This document shows positions 1 to 8,058 of a stretch of DNA of 63,281 bases, piece after piece. A model generated the notes under the pieces. The model made no database searches, had not been told where the DNA came from, and was given only the letters and a program-made list of their open reading frames with translations. This DNA comes from Ralstonia soli (lineage in GTDB: Bacteria > Pseudomonadota > Gammaproteobacteria > Burkholderiales > Burkholderiaceae), in assembly GCF_023955655.1 (NCBI RefSeq), contig NZ_JAMXHT010000012.1, positions 1 to 63,281 on the forward strand, written 5' to 3'. Each line of letters opens with the position of its first letter. The first letter of the stretch is position 1. Both the position numbers and the translations under genes were made by a program.

Positions 1-127
1 CCAACATGCCCACCGTGATCACCTCTGTATCCCCTGCTCAAAGATTGAGCAGGACATTCAATCACGTGGGTCAAATTTCGATGCAAATCACCCCGCCAAG
101 TGGGTCAATTCTGCTCGCGCGTTAACA
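1..127 (-). mobile_element. End of an IS21-family-like insertion sequence (partial)
   Basis: Two copies of GTGGGTCAA lie 34 bp apart (66-74 and 100-108), in the multiple-terminal-repeat style of IS21 elements. Read on the minus strand, the element would begin TGTTAACG at 127 and run off the left edge. An 8-bp inverted repeat (33-40/46-53, loop AAGAT) sits inside it. Next to the window edge the minus strand shows AGAGGTG followed by a GTG codon at 13-11, which could be the start of istA. The transposase itself is outside the window, so the family is assigned from the terminal repeats alone. Confidence 0.6.
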
Positions 128-171
128 CATATAGGTTTGACTGGATCGACTATCACGCCATAAAGAGCCAA

Positions 172-196
172 GGGCGCCTTCCGGCGTCCTTTTTTT
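172..196 (+). terminator. Rho-independent terminator beside the IS end
   Basis: GGGCGCC (172-178), loop TTCC, GGCGTCC (183-189; one G:T pair), then seven T residues. It would stop rightward transcription. Only about 44 bp separate it from the insertion-sequence end, so it is probably the leftover terminator of a gene cut off by the element. A possible stop codon lies at 161-163. Confidence 0.75.
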
Positions 197-228
197 GTCC
201 CCACTTACTACACGAACCGGAGCGCCTA

Positions 229-711
229 TTGCCGAAGACCTTCACTGAGCAACAGATCAACATCGAAAGCCTTGCCGCACACATCAGCGACAGCGGCTTG
301 ACACCCCATGAAGTGCAACCTGACGGCATCTGGATACGGTCGCCGAAGGGGTTGGGGTTTCGTATCTCCCTCATCACTGACCGGAAGTTCATCCGGTTCG
401 CCACGTACCTTCCCCTGAATCAGCACGCCACCATCGGCCAGAAGCACGAACTCGCACGGCGACTGAACGAGAACGTGTTTTTGCCGGTCTTCACCATCGA
501 CCCAGACGAAGACCTGACCGTGATGTATGTATTGCCGTTCAGCGGGGGATTGGTTCCCGCAAACTTCATGGCGGTGGTCAACCAATTCGGCTTGATGCTG
601 GAATATGTTGTCCAGACCTTCAACGAGGACCGGCTGATTCATTTTGGTGCGCCGGACGGGAAGCCTGCCGATATGGATTTGGTGCCAGCCAGCGGCGAAC
701 TGCTGCACTGA
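229..711 (+). CDS. YbjN-like protein (type III chaperone-like fold), island gene
   Basis: A 160-residue protein if translation begins at the TTG at 229, which has GGAG about 7 nt upstream. The open frame extends back to 100, but that part crosses the IS end and the terminator. The middle reads like the YbjN family: a short N-terminal helix, an alternating strand region around PKGLGFRISL, then a helix containing LARRLNENVF and a strand with MYVLPF. YbjN relatives have a fold like type III secretion chaperones, and their role is poorly defined. It stands alone, with no downstream partner on its strand. The family call is from recognition only. Confidence 0.65.
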   Translation: MPKTFTEQQINIESLAAHISDSGLTPHEVQPDGIWIRSPKGLGFRISLITDRKFIRFATYLPLNQHATIGQKHELARRLNENVFLPVFTIDPDEDLTVMYVLPFSGGLVPANFMAVVNQFGLMLEYVVQTFNEDRLIHFGAPDGKPADMDLVPASGELLH

Positions 712-740
712 CTGTTCAAGATCGACCCCGAACCGTCACG

Positions 741-884
741 ATGGCCGTCATGATGCGGGGCGAAAAACCCGTTGAACTACGCACCGCCGTTCTTCACGAT
801 ACCGTCGCAAACAGTACCGTACTCACAGCAGTGCGTTCTAGACGGGTGGGTGAAGGTTCCGAAGGCATTGCGCCAATCCGGTGA
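741..884 (+). CDS. Possible 47-aa ORF, weakly supported
   Basis: This short frame (MAVMMRGEKP... to IAPIR) occupies the otherwise empty stretch between the YbjN-like gene and the membrane-protein gene. It has no clear ribosome binding site and I recognise nothing in it. The codon pattern is compatible with coding but too short to be convincing. It is recorded so that the 712-926 gap is accounted for; nothing else stands out there. Confidence 0.15.
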   Translation: MAVMMRGEKPVELRTAVLHDTVANSTVLTAVRSRRVGEGSEGIAPIR

Positions 885-926
885 AGCTACCGGCGTTTCC
901 GGCTGGCGGTGCCATCAAAACCGGCG

Positions 927-1463
927 TCAAATGGTCAGGCCCCTATACAAGACCCACACTGCATACAGGCATACGCCCGATTGGCAGGCGGACAAGACCG
1001 CCTGCAGTTGCAAGATGCGATTGGCTATACGGCCTGTACAGGTGAAGTCCCTTACGCGCATACGTCGAACGACCCAACGCACTGCCCATGCGTTCAGTCC
1101 CCACGCGGTCTTGTCATATTCGGCCATGAGAGAGTCAACATTCACAGGGTTGCCGCCCATGGATTTGACTGCGCTTTCGCCCGCCTCCGTGCTGGCACCA
1201 AGAACCGACACAACCATGGCAGCGTACTTGGCCAGAACGCCAGCCACCAGTGCAATTAGGAACAGGCGCACTAGTCCGGGCAATGTTGCCTTCGCAAGAT
1301 AAGGGGAAAGGTCCGAAATCTTGCCAAGCAAAAAGGCAAGCATGGCGCCAAACGCTGTCAACATCCAGCCCGAAAATGCATCAAGCTTTTCCGCACCTTT
1401 GGCGCTGCCCTGTACGAGGGTCTTGTTCACAAGGACTTTGACTACGTCCAACTCGTTGGTCAT
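927..1463 (-). CDS. Small membrane protein of unknown function
   Basis: 178 residues starting at ATG 1463 with AGGA about 8 nt upstream; the frame stays open further upstream but without a better start. Hydrophobic segments lie at about residues 31-48, 63-88 and 152-173. Between the last two is a polar loop containing GESAVKSMGGNPVNVD and a basic RWVVRRMRVR patch. No catalytic motif is visible. It sits at the far end of the island, downstream of the SOS-linked genes and separated from them by about 230 bp, so it may have its own promoter. I do not recognise the family. Confidence 0.6.
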   Translation of the reverse strand: MTNELDVVKVLVNKTLVQGSAKGAEKLDAFSGWMLTAFGAMLAFLLGKISDLSPYLAKATLPGLVRLFLIALVAGVLAKYAAMVVSVLGASTEAGESAVKSMGGNPVNVDSLMAEYDKTAWGLNAWAVRWVVRRMRVRDFTCTGRIANRILQLQAVLSACQSGVCLYAVWVLYRGLTI

Positions 1464-1691
1464 CGGGGAATCCTGAAGGTAAAGATGGCCCAATATAGCC
1501 CGACGCCTTGGCGCGGCAAAGGCAGAAACCTGCCATGGGTTGGAGCGGTTCCATGAATGGCAGATCACGCCACTGTGCGGGAACGATGAATATGAAGGAG
1601 ATGCCCGACACCGCCGCTACGTGCGAAAGATGGATAGTGCTGGCGGATGCAACGCGTACTGCATCAGTGTTGCTGGTCGGGCGACACACCG
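1464..1691. other. Intergenic stretch, no convincing gene
   Basis: About 230 bp between the membrane-protein gene and the SRAP gene. Short frames exist on both strands, but none has a good ribosome binding site together with recognisable sequence. It presumably carries the promoter of the membrane-protein gene; I could not point to one. Confidence 0.4.
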
Positions 1692-2621
1692 TTACTCCGC
1701 GAACTTGTGCAAGTAGTACGGCGCGGCCCGATCTTCAAGAATCGCATCCATCGCGTCTAGGTTCTTCGAATCGGGATTTAGCCAAGCATCAATGTTCTCG
1801 GCTTTGATCGGCACGATGCATCGGTCGTGTCCAGCTTCCACAATTTCCGGTGGCGGGTCGTCCGTGATGGCTGCAAACGAGAGCAAGTCCTTCTGTCCGG
1901 GTTCGGTCCAGTGCGACCACAGGCATGCAACCAGCAGTGTTTGTGGCGGATCGGGCCGGAACTCCATCACCACGTTCGACCCGTCTTCGCGGGTGACGTT
2001 CTCATAGAAGGCATCAACCAGAATCAGGCCGTGGGTGTGGCCGTACTGTTCTTTCCAGAATCCACGCAGGTTGTCCCGCCGTGCGTTGTACGTGCCGGGA
2101 TACTTGGTGTCATAGAAGGCTGGCTTACCTGCTGGCCTGCATCCGTACCGCATTGGTTTGACCGTACGCCGACCGTTCTCCATCACCATTACCGGTGCGT
2201 ACCAGCCCGGATAGATGCGCGAATCACGCGGCTTCAGTTCGGTGCTGTTGAGGTCTTCCAGCTTGCCTTTGGCTGCTTCGATCTTGTTGGTTGCGATGCG
2301 CACATCTTCGGCAGCCTTCTTGGTCGCCTTTATTGCCAGCGCCTGTTTGGCCTTCTCCAATCGCTCCGTCTGCTTGGCGAGTTCTTGCAGAAGTTCGATT
2401 TCGTCGGCGGCCATCCGTGCACGCAGCACCTCGGCAATCTTTCGCTCCTCGTCCGTCTCCGGTGACACGAGGAACGGTGCCGTCATCGCCTTCGGGACAC
2501 GCATCTTGGGATTGCGGAAGTACTCCATGATCATCCGCGTGAAGTCATCCAGCGACATGATGGCGCCGTACTCCTTCACGAAGCGCCGGTAGTCGGCTTC
2601 AATACGGGCGGAGTAACACAT
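1692..2621 (-). CDS. SRAP (YedK/HMCES-type) DNA-protein crosslink enzyme, variant with helical insertion
   Basis: 309 residues. The family signature is present: Cys2 directly after Met1, an Asn in the TYNARRD motif (N179), a Glu in AFYE (E207) and a His in GHDRCIVPI (H265). These match the catalytic Cys, Asn, Glu and His of SRAP proteins, which cap abasic sites in single-stranded DNA through the N-terminal cysteine. YedK is about 220 residues. The extra length here is mainly a charged, probably coiled-coil stretch at about residues 55-125, rich in Lys, Glu and Ala. The N-terminus reads MCYSARIE rather than MCGRF. The gene lies 32 bp after the gene at 2654-3184, and the two follow a LexA box, so SOS induction is likely. 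The family call is firm; the role of the insertion is unknown. Confidence 0.88.
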   Translation of the reverse strand: MCYSARIEADYRRFVKEYGAIMSLDDFTRMIMEYFRNPKMRVPKAMTAPFLVSPETDEERKIAEVLRARMAADEIELLQELAKQTERLEKAKQALAIKATKKAAEDVRIATNKIEAAKGKLEDLNSTELKPRDSRIYPGWYAPVMVMENGRRTVKPMRYGCRPAGKPAFYDTKYPGTYNARRDNLRGFWKEQYGHTHGLILVDAFYENVTREDGSNVVMEFRPDPPQTLLVACLWSHWTEPGQKDLLSFAAITDDPPPEIVEAGHDRCIVPIKAENIDAWLNPDSKNLDAMDAILEDRAAPYYLHKFAE

Positions 2622-2653
2622 GGTGGTCCCCGAAGTGGTGCGGCCATGATAGA

Positions 2654-3184
2654 TCAGCGCCGTCTTCGGGCGGTGCGCTTCATGATCACCAGTTCTGCAC
2701 TAGTCCATTCCAGCGGCGCCGGGGATGGGTGGCTGGCGAGTGCCATGCGAAGCCCTGTGAAGCGCCTGTCAAACGGCGGTTCGATGTCGGCGCATTCGCA
2801 CCATTCAGCAACGTATCTGGCGTATTCAACAGTGCTTCGGAGATACCAAATCTCCCACATCAGACGCCGCACATCTTCACACTTGTTCCGTTCCCATATC
2901 GCACGAATTTCATCGACCGTGAGCCTGCTTGGTGGAGGCGGCGTGCTCTTCGGCGGGTTGCACTGAATCCCCGGCCCATGCATCGGATAGCCAGTGCCAC
3001 GATCTTCGCGCGTGCACTCCACCGGTTCCCATCGCTCGACCTTCAGATAAGGGTTCCAGTCACCGGCGAAGAACTTTGCGGCCTGATCGGCGCTCATGTG
3101 GTGCCGGGTCATTCTCCACTGACCGGTCTTGGCATCCAGATACCGGTACTTGTGGACGATGTGGGGTGGCGGGGGGGTTTCCAT
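2654..3184 (-). CDS. Uncharacterised protein, first gene of the LexA-box operon
   Basis: 176 residues. The N-terminus starts with a proline run and a segment HKYRYLDAKTGQWR, followed by HHMSADQAAKFF. The middle has a second proline run and an acidic/basic helix (VDEIRAIWERNKCEDVRRLMWEIWYLRSTVEYARYV region, residues about 95-125). The C-terminus ends in a KRTARRRR basic tail that could contact nucleic acid. I recognise no domain. The start codon lies only 8-9 nt from the edge of the LexA box, so this is the promoter-proximal gene of an operon with SRAP. Its position suggests a DNA-damage role, which is inference. Confidence 0.6.
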   Translation of the reverse strand: METPPPPHIVHKYRYLDAKTGQWRMTRHHMSADQAAKFFAGDWNPYLKVERWEPVECTREDRGTGYPMHGPGIQCNPPKSTPPPPSRLTVDEIRAIWERNKCEDVRRLMWEIWYLRSTVEYARYVAEWCECADIEPPFDRRFTGLRMALASHPSPAPLEWTSAELVIMKRTARRRR

Positions 3185-3192
3185 GATGCGCA

Positions 3193-3216
3193 GATACTGT
3201 ATGGATGTACAGTATC
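3193..3216 (-). promoter_or_regulatory. LexA box (SOS operator)
   Basis: CTGT at 3197-3200 and ACAG at 3209-3212 are separated by exactly 8 bp, which fits the gamma/beta-proteobacterial LexA consensus CTGT-N8-ACAG. The dyad extends outward to GATACTGT/ACAGTATC. It lies immediately upstream of the gene starting at 3184 and would repress the two-gene operon that includes the SRAP enzyme. Confidence 0.88.
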
Positions 3217-3297
3217 AGGCGACCCTCATGAGCGGTCAATCCGCGACAATGGAGACATGCCTTTGACACCACACCATGTCCCCAATTCCGTGCCGGA

Positions 3298-4026
3298 TCA
3301 AGCTTGCACGGGTGGCGGGACAAGCGGCAGACAGTCGGCGAAATCCACGTACAACTTGCGGATTGGATGCATGTTCTCTGGATCACCGGACAGTATCGAT
3401 ACCAACTGTGCCGTGATGGAAACCAGTGCGTTGGAGTTCCGCAGGGCGTCAGTTGCAAGCGGTGCTGGGTAGCCGGTAAGTGTTCTGGATAGCGGATGGA
3501 TGCCACCGTGCGTGTAACTGCACAGCGCCTTCCATGCCACTTCATGGAATTGCTTCAGTTGATCAACCAACTGTGGCTGCACCTTGCTGCTATCCAACTT
3601 CTTCAGCATTTCGGACAGAGAAGGCCCTTCGTTCGCCTGTCGGGCACTGTTCACGGTCAGCGGTTCACTAAGCTTGTCCACCCACTCTTCTGTGGCGCCA
3701 TAAAGCAACCAGATGCCACGGACGAGTGTTTCGAACTGAGGTCGCACCAAGGCAATGCCCGAAGCGAACAACCCGTTATCGATGAGAACCAGCGCACCCA
3801 TCGCGTGTTCCAGCGACAGTATCCCGGCTTGAAACGAAACAACGAATCGCTTTTCAGGGCAAGGAATGATGCGGTCCACGTGCGCTGCTACGGCTTCATG
3901 CAACTGCGCGGTGCGATCCAGTGTCGCGGATAGTTTTTCTTCTTCGGTCATCTCGGGATAAGGGTGCGGCCAGACCAACGGGTCAATGAGGAGGGCACCA
4001 GCGTACCCAATGTCCTTTTGTTGCAC
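3298..4026 (-). CDS. Uncharacterised island protein downstream of the integrase
   Basis: 242 residues, predominantly helical. A central region contains LRP/VRPQFETLVRGIWLLYGAT followed by SLSEMLKKLD, and later the motif CSYTHGGIHPLSR with two conserved-looking histidines. No signal peptide or transmembrane segment is seen. It begins 12 bp after the integrase stop and is probably co-transcribed with it. It faintly recalls uncharacterised DUF families of mobile elements, but I cannot name one with confidence. Confidence 0.6.
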   Translation of the reverse strand: MQQKDIGYAGALLIDPLVWPHPYPEMTEEEKLSATLDRTAQLHEAVAAHVDRIIPCPEKRFVVSFQAGILSLEHAMGALVLIDNGLFASGIALVRPQFETLVRGIWLLYGATEEWVDKLSEPLTVNSARQANEGPSLSEMLKKLDSSKVQPQLVDQLKQFHEVAWKALCSYTHGGIHPLSRTLTGYPAPLATDALRNSNALVSITAQLVSILSGDPENMHPIRKLYVDFADCLPLVPPPVQA

Positions 4027-4038
4027 ATGTCGGACCGC

Positions 4039-5022
4039 TTAGCCGATCTTCTTCGCCAGTTCAACGGCAGACGGGTGGTAGTACCGCTTCAGCATTGCCA
4101 AGTTGCGATGCCCTGATACCGCAGCAAGTTCAATGAGGTTGGGAAGCTTCGCCGCCAGTCGCGTGATCGCCGTATGACGCAGATCGTGCCAGTGCAAGTC
4201 CACCAGTCCGGCACGCTTGCATGCCCGCTTGAACGCCGCATGGTGCGCTGGTGCGTTGACAGGAAACACTCGACCATCAATGCACCGTGGCAGTTCTCGC
4301 AGCAGGTCCACGGCCTTCCGAGATAGCGGCACAGTTCGGGCAGTTCCGTTCTTGGTCATCGGAAGAAATGCGGTCTGATTTTCGAGATTGATGTTCGACC
4401 AGCGAAGTTGCAGCAATTCACCGCGTCGCATTGCCGTCTCAAGACTCAGAATCATCATCGGTCGAAGCCACGGACTACGACGACCGGTAGGTGCCAATGC
4501 CGCAAGCAGCCGATCTTCTTCATCGGCCAGCAGTAACCTGTCTCGGCCCTGTGGTGTCGGTGGTTTGCGAATCAGTGCGACGGGGTTGGTGATGTTGATG
4601 TCCCATTCGCGACGGGCATGGTTGATGATTGCCGATAGGTATGCCAAATCCCGGATCACCGTCGCAGGTTTTACCTGCTTCAGCCGTTCATCCCGGAAAG
4701 CCGCCAAGACCTTCGGCGTCAGTGCCGCCATGCTGAGTTTCGCCAGCGTGTTGCGGCAAGTGGCGCGAAGCCGAATTACTGCGTCAGTGCCGCCGCGCTG
4801 TGTGGGGCACACGTCAGTGATGTAACGGTCGATGATGTCTTCGAGCGTGTTGGCTTCGGCTTGGCTGCGGCTGACGAAGCTTCCGCGATCCATGTCCGCT
4901 TCCGCAGATCGCGCCCACTGTTCGGCTTCTTTGCGGGTGTTGAAGGTCTTTACTTCTGGTGGGAAGCCTTTACGCGTAATCCGGGCCTGCCACTTGTTTC
5001 CTCGATGTCTTATGGATGCCAT
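4039..5022 (-). CDS. int: Tyrosine recombinase (phage-type integrase)
   Basis: 327 residues with the full active-site set in order: Arg199 in AMRRGELL, Lys224 in TKNGTART, His279 and Arg282 in HDLRHT, His305 in SGHRN and Tyr314 in RYYHP. An N-terminal Arm-type DNA-binding segment (RHRGNKWQARITRKG) precedes a core-binding SAM-like domain at about residues 55-140. It is the outermost gene of the island, reads away from moaC, and probably mediated insertion there. The usual TG before the first catalytic Arg is TA here, which need not affect activity. No recombination directionality factor was recognised nearby. Confidence 0.9.
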   Translation of the reverse strand: MASIRHRGNKWQARITRKGFPPEVKTFNTRKEAEQWARSAEADMDRGSFVSRSQAEANTLEDIIDRYITDVCPTQRGGTDAVIRLRATCRNTLAKLSMAALTPKVLAAFRDERLKQVKPATVIRDLAYLSAIINHARREWDINITNPVALIRKPPTPQGRDRLLLADEEDRLLAALAPTGRRSPWLRPMMILSLETAMRRGELLQLRWSNINLENQTAFLPMTKNGTARTVPLSRKAVDLLRELPRCIDGRVFPVNAPAHHAAFKRACKRAGLVDLHWHDLRHTAITRLAAKLPNLIELAAVSGHRNLAMLKRYYHPSAVELAKKIG

Positions 5023-5159
5023 CTTCTGTCTCCACTTGGACAGAATTTGGACAAGATCGACTTTTCGTCACTTCGCAGCAGCCGTTGCGATCAGATCAGC
5101 GGTGCGGTCAGTGGTCGTGCGGACAAGTGGCGGTGTCGAGAAAAAGACTGAAAAAACAA
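5023..5159. other. Probable island attachment junction next to moaC
   Basis: The 137 bp between the integrase start and the moaC stop hold no gene. Integrases of this type usually sit beside their att site, so the junction should lie here or in the last bases of moaC. The moaC reading frame is complete, which suggests the element restores the 3' end or inserts just beyond it. No second copy of the sequence can be seen because the other end is lost behind the IS or outside the window. Confidence 0.4.
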
Positions 5160-5645
5160 TTACTTAACGTTGCCAGCCACCCACTCACCAGACTTCCCCC
5201 CCCGCTTCTCCATCAACCGCACATCCCCGATCACCATCCCCCGATCCACGGCCTTGCACATATCGTAGATGGTGAGCAGCCCCACCTGCACCGCAGTCAG
5301 CGCTTCCATCTCCACCCCCGTCTGCCCATGCGTCTCCGCACGAACGGTACAGCGGATGGTGTGTGCAGCCTCATCCAGCGCAAATTCCACCGCCACCTTG
5401 GTCAACGCCAGCGGGTGACACAGCGGGATCAGATCCGACGTTCGCTTGGAACCCTGGATCGCCGCAATGCGTGCGATGCCGAGCACGTCGCCCTTCTTGG
5501 CGGTGCCGTCGCGCACCAGCGCAAACGTCTCGGGCAGCATGCGGATCGTGCCGGTGGCCACCGCCACGCGGTGCGTGACGGCCTTGTCGCCGACGTCGAC
5601 CATGTGGGCTTGTCCGGCGGAATCGAAATGGGTGAGTTGCGACAT
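5160..5645 (-). CDS. moaC: Cyclic pyranopterin monophosphate synthase MoaC
   Basis: 161 residues, the usual length. MoaC converts 3',8-cyclo-7,8-dihydro-GTP to cyclic pyranopterin monophosphate in molybdenum-cofactor synthesis. Catalytic residues known from the E. coli enzyme fall at identical positions here: Lys51 (TAKKGD), His77 (LCHPL), Asp128 and Lys131 ([11 protein letters not shown]). It is transcribed away from the divergent protease gene at 5751. Its 3' end abuts the genomic island. A second molybdenum-cofactor gene, mobB, lies at 22.4 kb. Confidence 0.97.
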   Translation of the reverse strand: MSQLTHFDSAGQAHMVDVGDKAVTHRVAVATGTIRMLPETFALVRDGTAKKGDVLGIARIAAIQGSKRTSDLIPLCHPLALTKVAVEFALDEAAHTIRCTVRAETHGQTGVEMEALTAVQVGLLTIYDMCKAVDRGMVIGDVRLMEKRGGKSGEWVAGNVK

Positions 5646-5750
5646 GGGTGACAGCGCGTTTTGCGGGGCAGAGTACGAAGCGTTTTATGATAGCAAGCCA
5701 CCGGCGCCCGACGAGGTGGCCGCGCTGATCCCGCTTACTGTGTTCTCCGT

Positions 5751-7454
5751 ATGACGCCTCTCCTGTCTCTGCCGCGTGTGCACAAGCTGACGGCTGCTGT
5801 GCTGTTGTTGACGTGGCTTGCGCCGCTGTCCCTGCCCGCACTGGCGCAGGGGGCGGCATCTGCGCCTGGGGCGACGGCCAATCCGGGGCTCGGCTCCGCC
5901 GCGGCGGCCGATCAGGTGCAGAGCAACCTGAATCGCAGCGTGCAGATTGGCCGGCAGTCGCCGTATCTCACGAAAGATCCCACCGTCGTTGATGCGCCGA
6001 CCTACGAATTGCCCGATATGGGCGATCCGTCCACCGCGTCGTTGTCGCCCGAGATGGAGCGCCGCCTGGGCGACCGCGTGATGCGCCAGATCCGCCGCGA
6101 TCCGGACTACGTGCCCGACCCGCTGCTCACCGACTACCTGAACGGCATCGGCTACAAGCTGATTGAAGCCGCGCGCCGGCAGCGGGTGGGCGGGAGCTCC
6201 TCGGCGTCGAGCTTTGAGCTGTTCGCCGTGCGCGATCCGGGCATCAATGCGTTTGCGCTGCCTGGCGGCTACATCGGTGTGAACACGGGCACGCTGGTGG
6301 CGACCGAGAGCGAATCGGAACTGGCCTCGGTGCTCGGCCACGAAATCGGCCACGTGCTGCAGCGGCATATCGCCCGCGGGATCGACAAGTCCGGCGAGTC
6401 GATGTGGATTGCGCTGGCGTCGATCCTGCTGGCGGGTCTTGCAGCCACCAAGAGCGGTGATGCGGCGCAGGCGCTGGCCATGGGCGGGCAGGCGGCGGCG
6501 GTGTCCAACCAGTTGGCGTTCTCGCGTGGTGCCGAGCGCGAGGCGGATCGCGTCGGCTTCACGCTGCTGACGGGCGCGGGTTACAACCCCGATGGCATGC
6601 CCGATTTCTTCCGTCGCCTGCAGCGGGTGACGAATATTGCCGACACCGGCGTGATCCCCGGCTATGCGCGCACCCATCCGCTCACCGGCGAGCGTATCGC
6701 CGACATGGAAGACCGCGCGCGTGGCCTGCCGCATCCGCGCCAGCCGCATCGCCCGGAATTCGGCTTTGCCAAAGTGCGTGCCCGTGTCTTGCAAGAGACG
6801 TCGACCAGCGGCTACATCGACGTGCGCAATGCGATGCGCTCGCAGTTGTCTTCCGCGCCGGCTGCGCCGATCGAGAAGCGCGCCGCGCTCTGGTACGGCG
6901 TAGCGGTGACCAACCAGATGGCCGGCCGGCTCGACGAAGCCGAGCAGGCGCTGCAGGAAGCGCGGCGCCTGTACGGCAACATTCCCGGCATCACCTCGGG
7001 CAGCGTTGAGCTGGATGTGACCGCCATCGAACTGGCGCGTGCCCGTGATCGTGCGCCCGAGGCGTTGGCCTTGGCGCGCGCGGCGTTGACTGCGTATCCG
7101 CTCTCACGCGCGGTGGGCATCACCTATGCGCAGACGCTGCTGGCGGCGCGCCGGCCGGATGACGCCATTCCGTATCTGAAGGACAAGACTCGCGAAGACA
7201 CCGCCCAACCGGTCTGGTGGGACTTGCTGGCACGCGCGTATGCCGACAAGGGCAAGCGTGTCGAGCAGCATCGTGCGTTGGCCGAGAAGTACGCGCGGGA
7301 TGGAGCGTGGGGCGCGGCGGTTGAGCAGTTGAAGCTCGCACGCGGCGCGGGGGATGCGGATTTCTACACGCTCTCCGAGGTCGATGCGCGCTTGCACCAG
7401 ATGGAGCGGCAGTACAAGGAAGAGAAGGCAGAAGACAAGCTGCTGCCGAAATAG
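5751..7454 (+). CDS. bepA: Periplasmic M48 metalloprotease with TPR tail, BepA-like
   Basis: 567 residues. An N-terminal signal peptide (hydrophobic AVLLLTWLAPLSLPALAQ, cleavage after LAQ) sends it to the periplasm. The zinc site is HEIGH at 197-201, with the third ligand in READRVGF (about E264). The C-terminal half (about 360-560) has the helical repeats expected of a TPR domain (ARRLYGNIPG, LLAARRPDDAIPYL). BepA proteins degrade or assist stalled outer-membrane proteins such as LptD at the BAM complex. The symbol follows domain layout; close orthology to E. coli BepA is not proven. Confidence 0.85.
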   Translation: MTPLLSLPRVHKLTAAVLLLTWLAPLSLPALAQGAASAPGATANPGLGSAAAADQVQSNLNRSVQIGRQSPYLTKDPTVVDAPTYELPDMGDPSTASLSPEMERRLGDRVMRQIRRDPDYVPDPLLTDYLNGIGYKLIEAARRQRVGGSSSASSFELFAVRDPGINAFALPGGYIGVNTGTLVATESESELASVLGHEIGHVLQRHIARGIDKSGESMWIALASILLAGLAATKSGDAAQALAMGGQAAAVSNQLAFSRGAEREADRVGFTLLTGAGYNPDGMPDFFRRLQRVTNIADTGVIPGYARTHPLTGERIADMEDRARGLPHPRQPHRPEFGFAKVRARVLQETSTSGYIDVRNAMRSQLSSAPAAPIEKRAALWYGVAVTNQMAGRLDEAEQALQEARRLYGNIPGITSGSVELDVTAIELARARDRAPEALALARAALTAYPLSRAVGITYAQTLLAARRPDDAIPYLKDKTREDTAQPVWWDLLARAYADKGKRVEQHRALAEKYARDGAWGAAVEQLKLARGAGDADFYTLSEVDARLHQMERQYKEEKAEDKLLPK

Positions 7455-7461
7455 GGCGGCG

Positions 7462-8058
7462 CTATTCGGCCGGCTGCGCCACGAAGCCGTAGCGCTTCGC
7501 TACTTCTGCGTGGCGGATCGGCTCGATGTCGAACGTCCGGCCGCCCAGAGGCAACGTGCCGAGGGCTGCGCTACACGCTTGCCCATGCCATTGCGCTAGT
7601 GAAGAGAACGGCTCCAGGTCGTGATCGTGCAGCAGGGCCACGGTTTCCTGCGTTTCCAGTCCGGCCACATGGCCGGAGAGCAGCACGCTCCCGTGCTCGT
7701 CGACAAAGCAGCCGCTCGGTGAGAACGCGGCGCCCGTGGTGGTGGTCAACGCGGGCAGCCCGCTCTCGGGCGACAGCCGCACCACCCACGGCGTGTAGTC
7801 GAGCTCCACAAACACCCGCTGCGGCCCGTTCTGGAAGAACCAGCGCCCCGTATCGTCATGCGTGTAGTTGCGCACGATGAAGTCGATGAGCGCTGCGTGG
7901 CGGATCGGGTCTCCCGCCAGCTTGTGCTGCTGCGCGTATTCATTGCGCATGCGCCACTGGCCGCGCCGGTCCAGCGCCAGCCAGCCGAAGCAGTTCGGCA
8001 CGTTCGGCCACTTGGCCATGGCCTGGCGGACGATCTCATCCACGGGCTTCACCTGCAT
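7462..8058 (-). CDS. Conserved DUF protein downstream of the YheT-type hydrolase
   Basis: 198 residues from ATG 8058. I preferred this start to a longer upstream frame because it overlaps the hydrolase gene by 23 nt and reads MQVKPVDEIVRQAMAKWPNVPNC. The protein contains NCFGWLALDRRGQWRMR and NGPQRVFVELDYTPWV, both typical of a conserved beta-proteobacterial family of unknown function. It is soluble, beta-rich and has no signal peptide. Translational coupling to the hydrolase suggests a shared task. I recognise the family but not a function or a reliable family number. Confidence 0.75.
   Translation of the reverse strand: MQVKPVDEIVRQAMAKWPNVPNCFGWLALDRRGQWRMRNEYAQQHKLAGDPIRHAALIDFIVRNYTHDDTGRWFFQNGPQRVFVELDYTPWVVRLSPESGLPALTTTTGAAFSPSGCFVDEHGSVLLSGHVAGLETQETVALLHDHDLEPFSSLAQWHGQACSAALGTLPLGGRTFDIEPIRHAEVAKRYGFVAQPAE

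Noticed and set aside
33-53. Hairpin CCTGCTCA/TGAGCAGG as a terminator
   Set aside because: No T-run follows on either strand; it lies within the insertion-sequence end.
121-163. Possible tRNA 3' end beside the island
   Set aside because: There is a GCCA and a short stem, but no T-loop consensus or acceptor partner.
1508-1807. 99-codon plus-strand ORF and related short frames
   Set aside because: It overlaps the 3' end of the SRAP gene in antisense and has no family similarity or good ribosome binding site.
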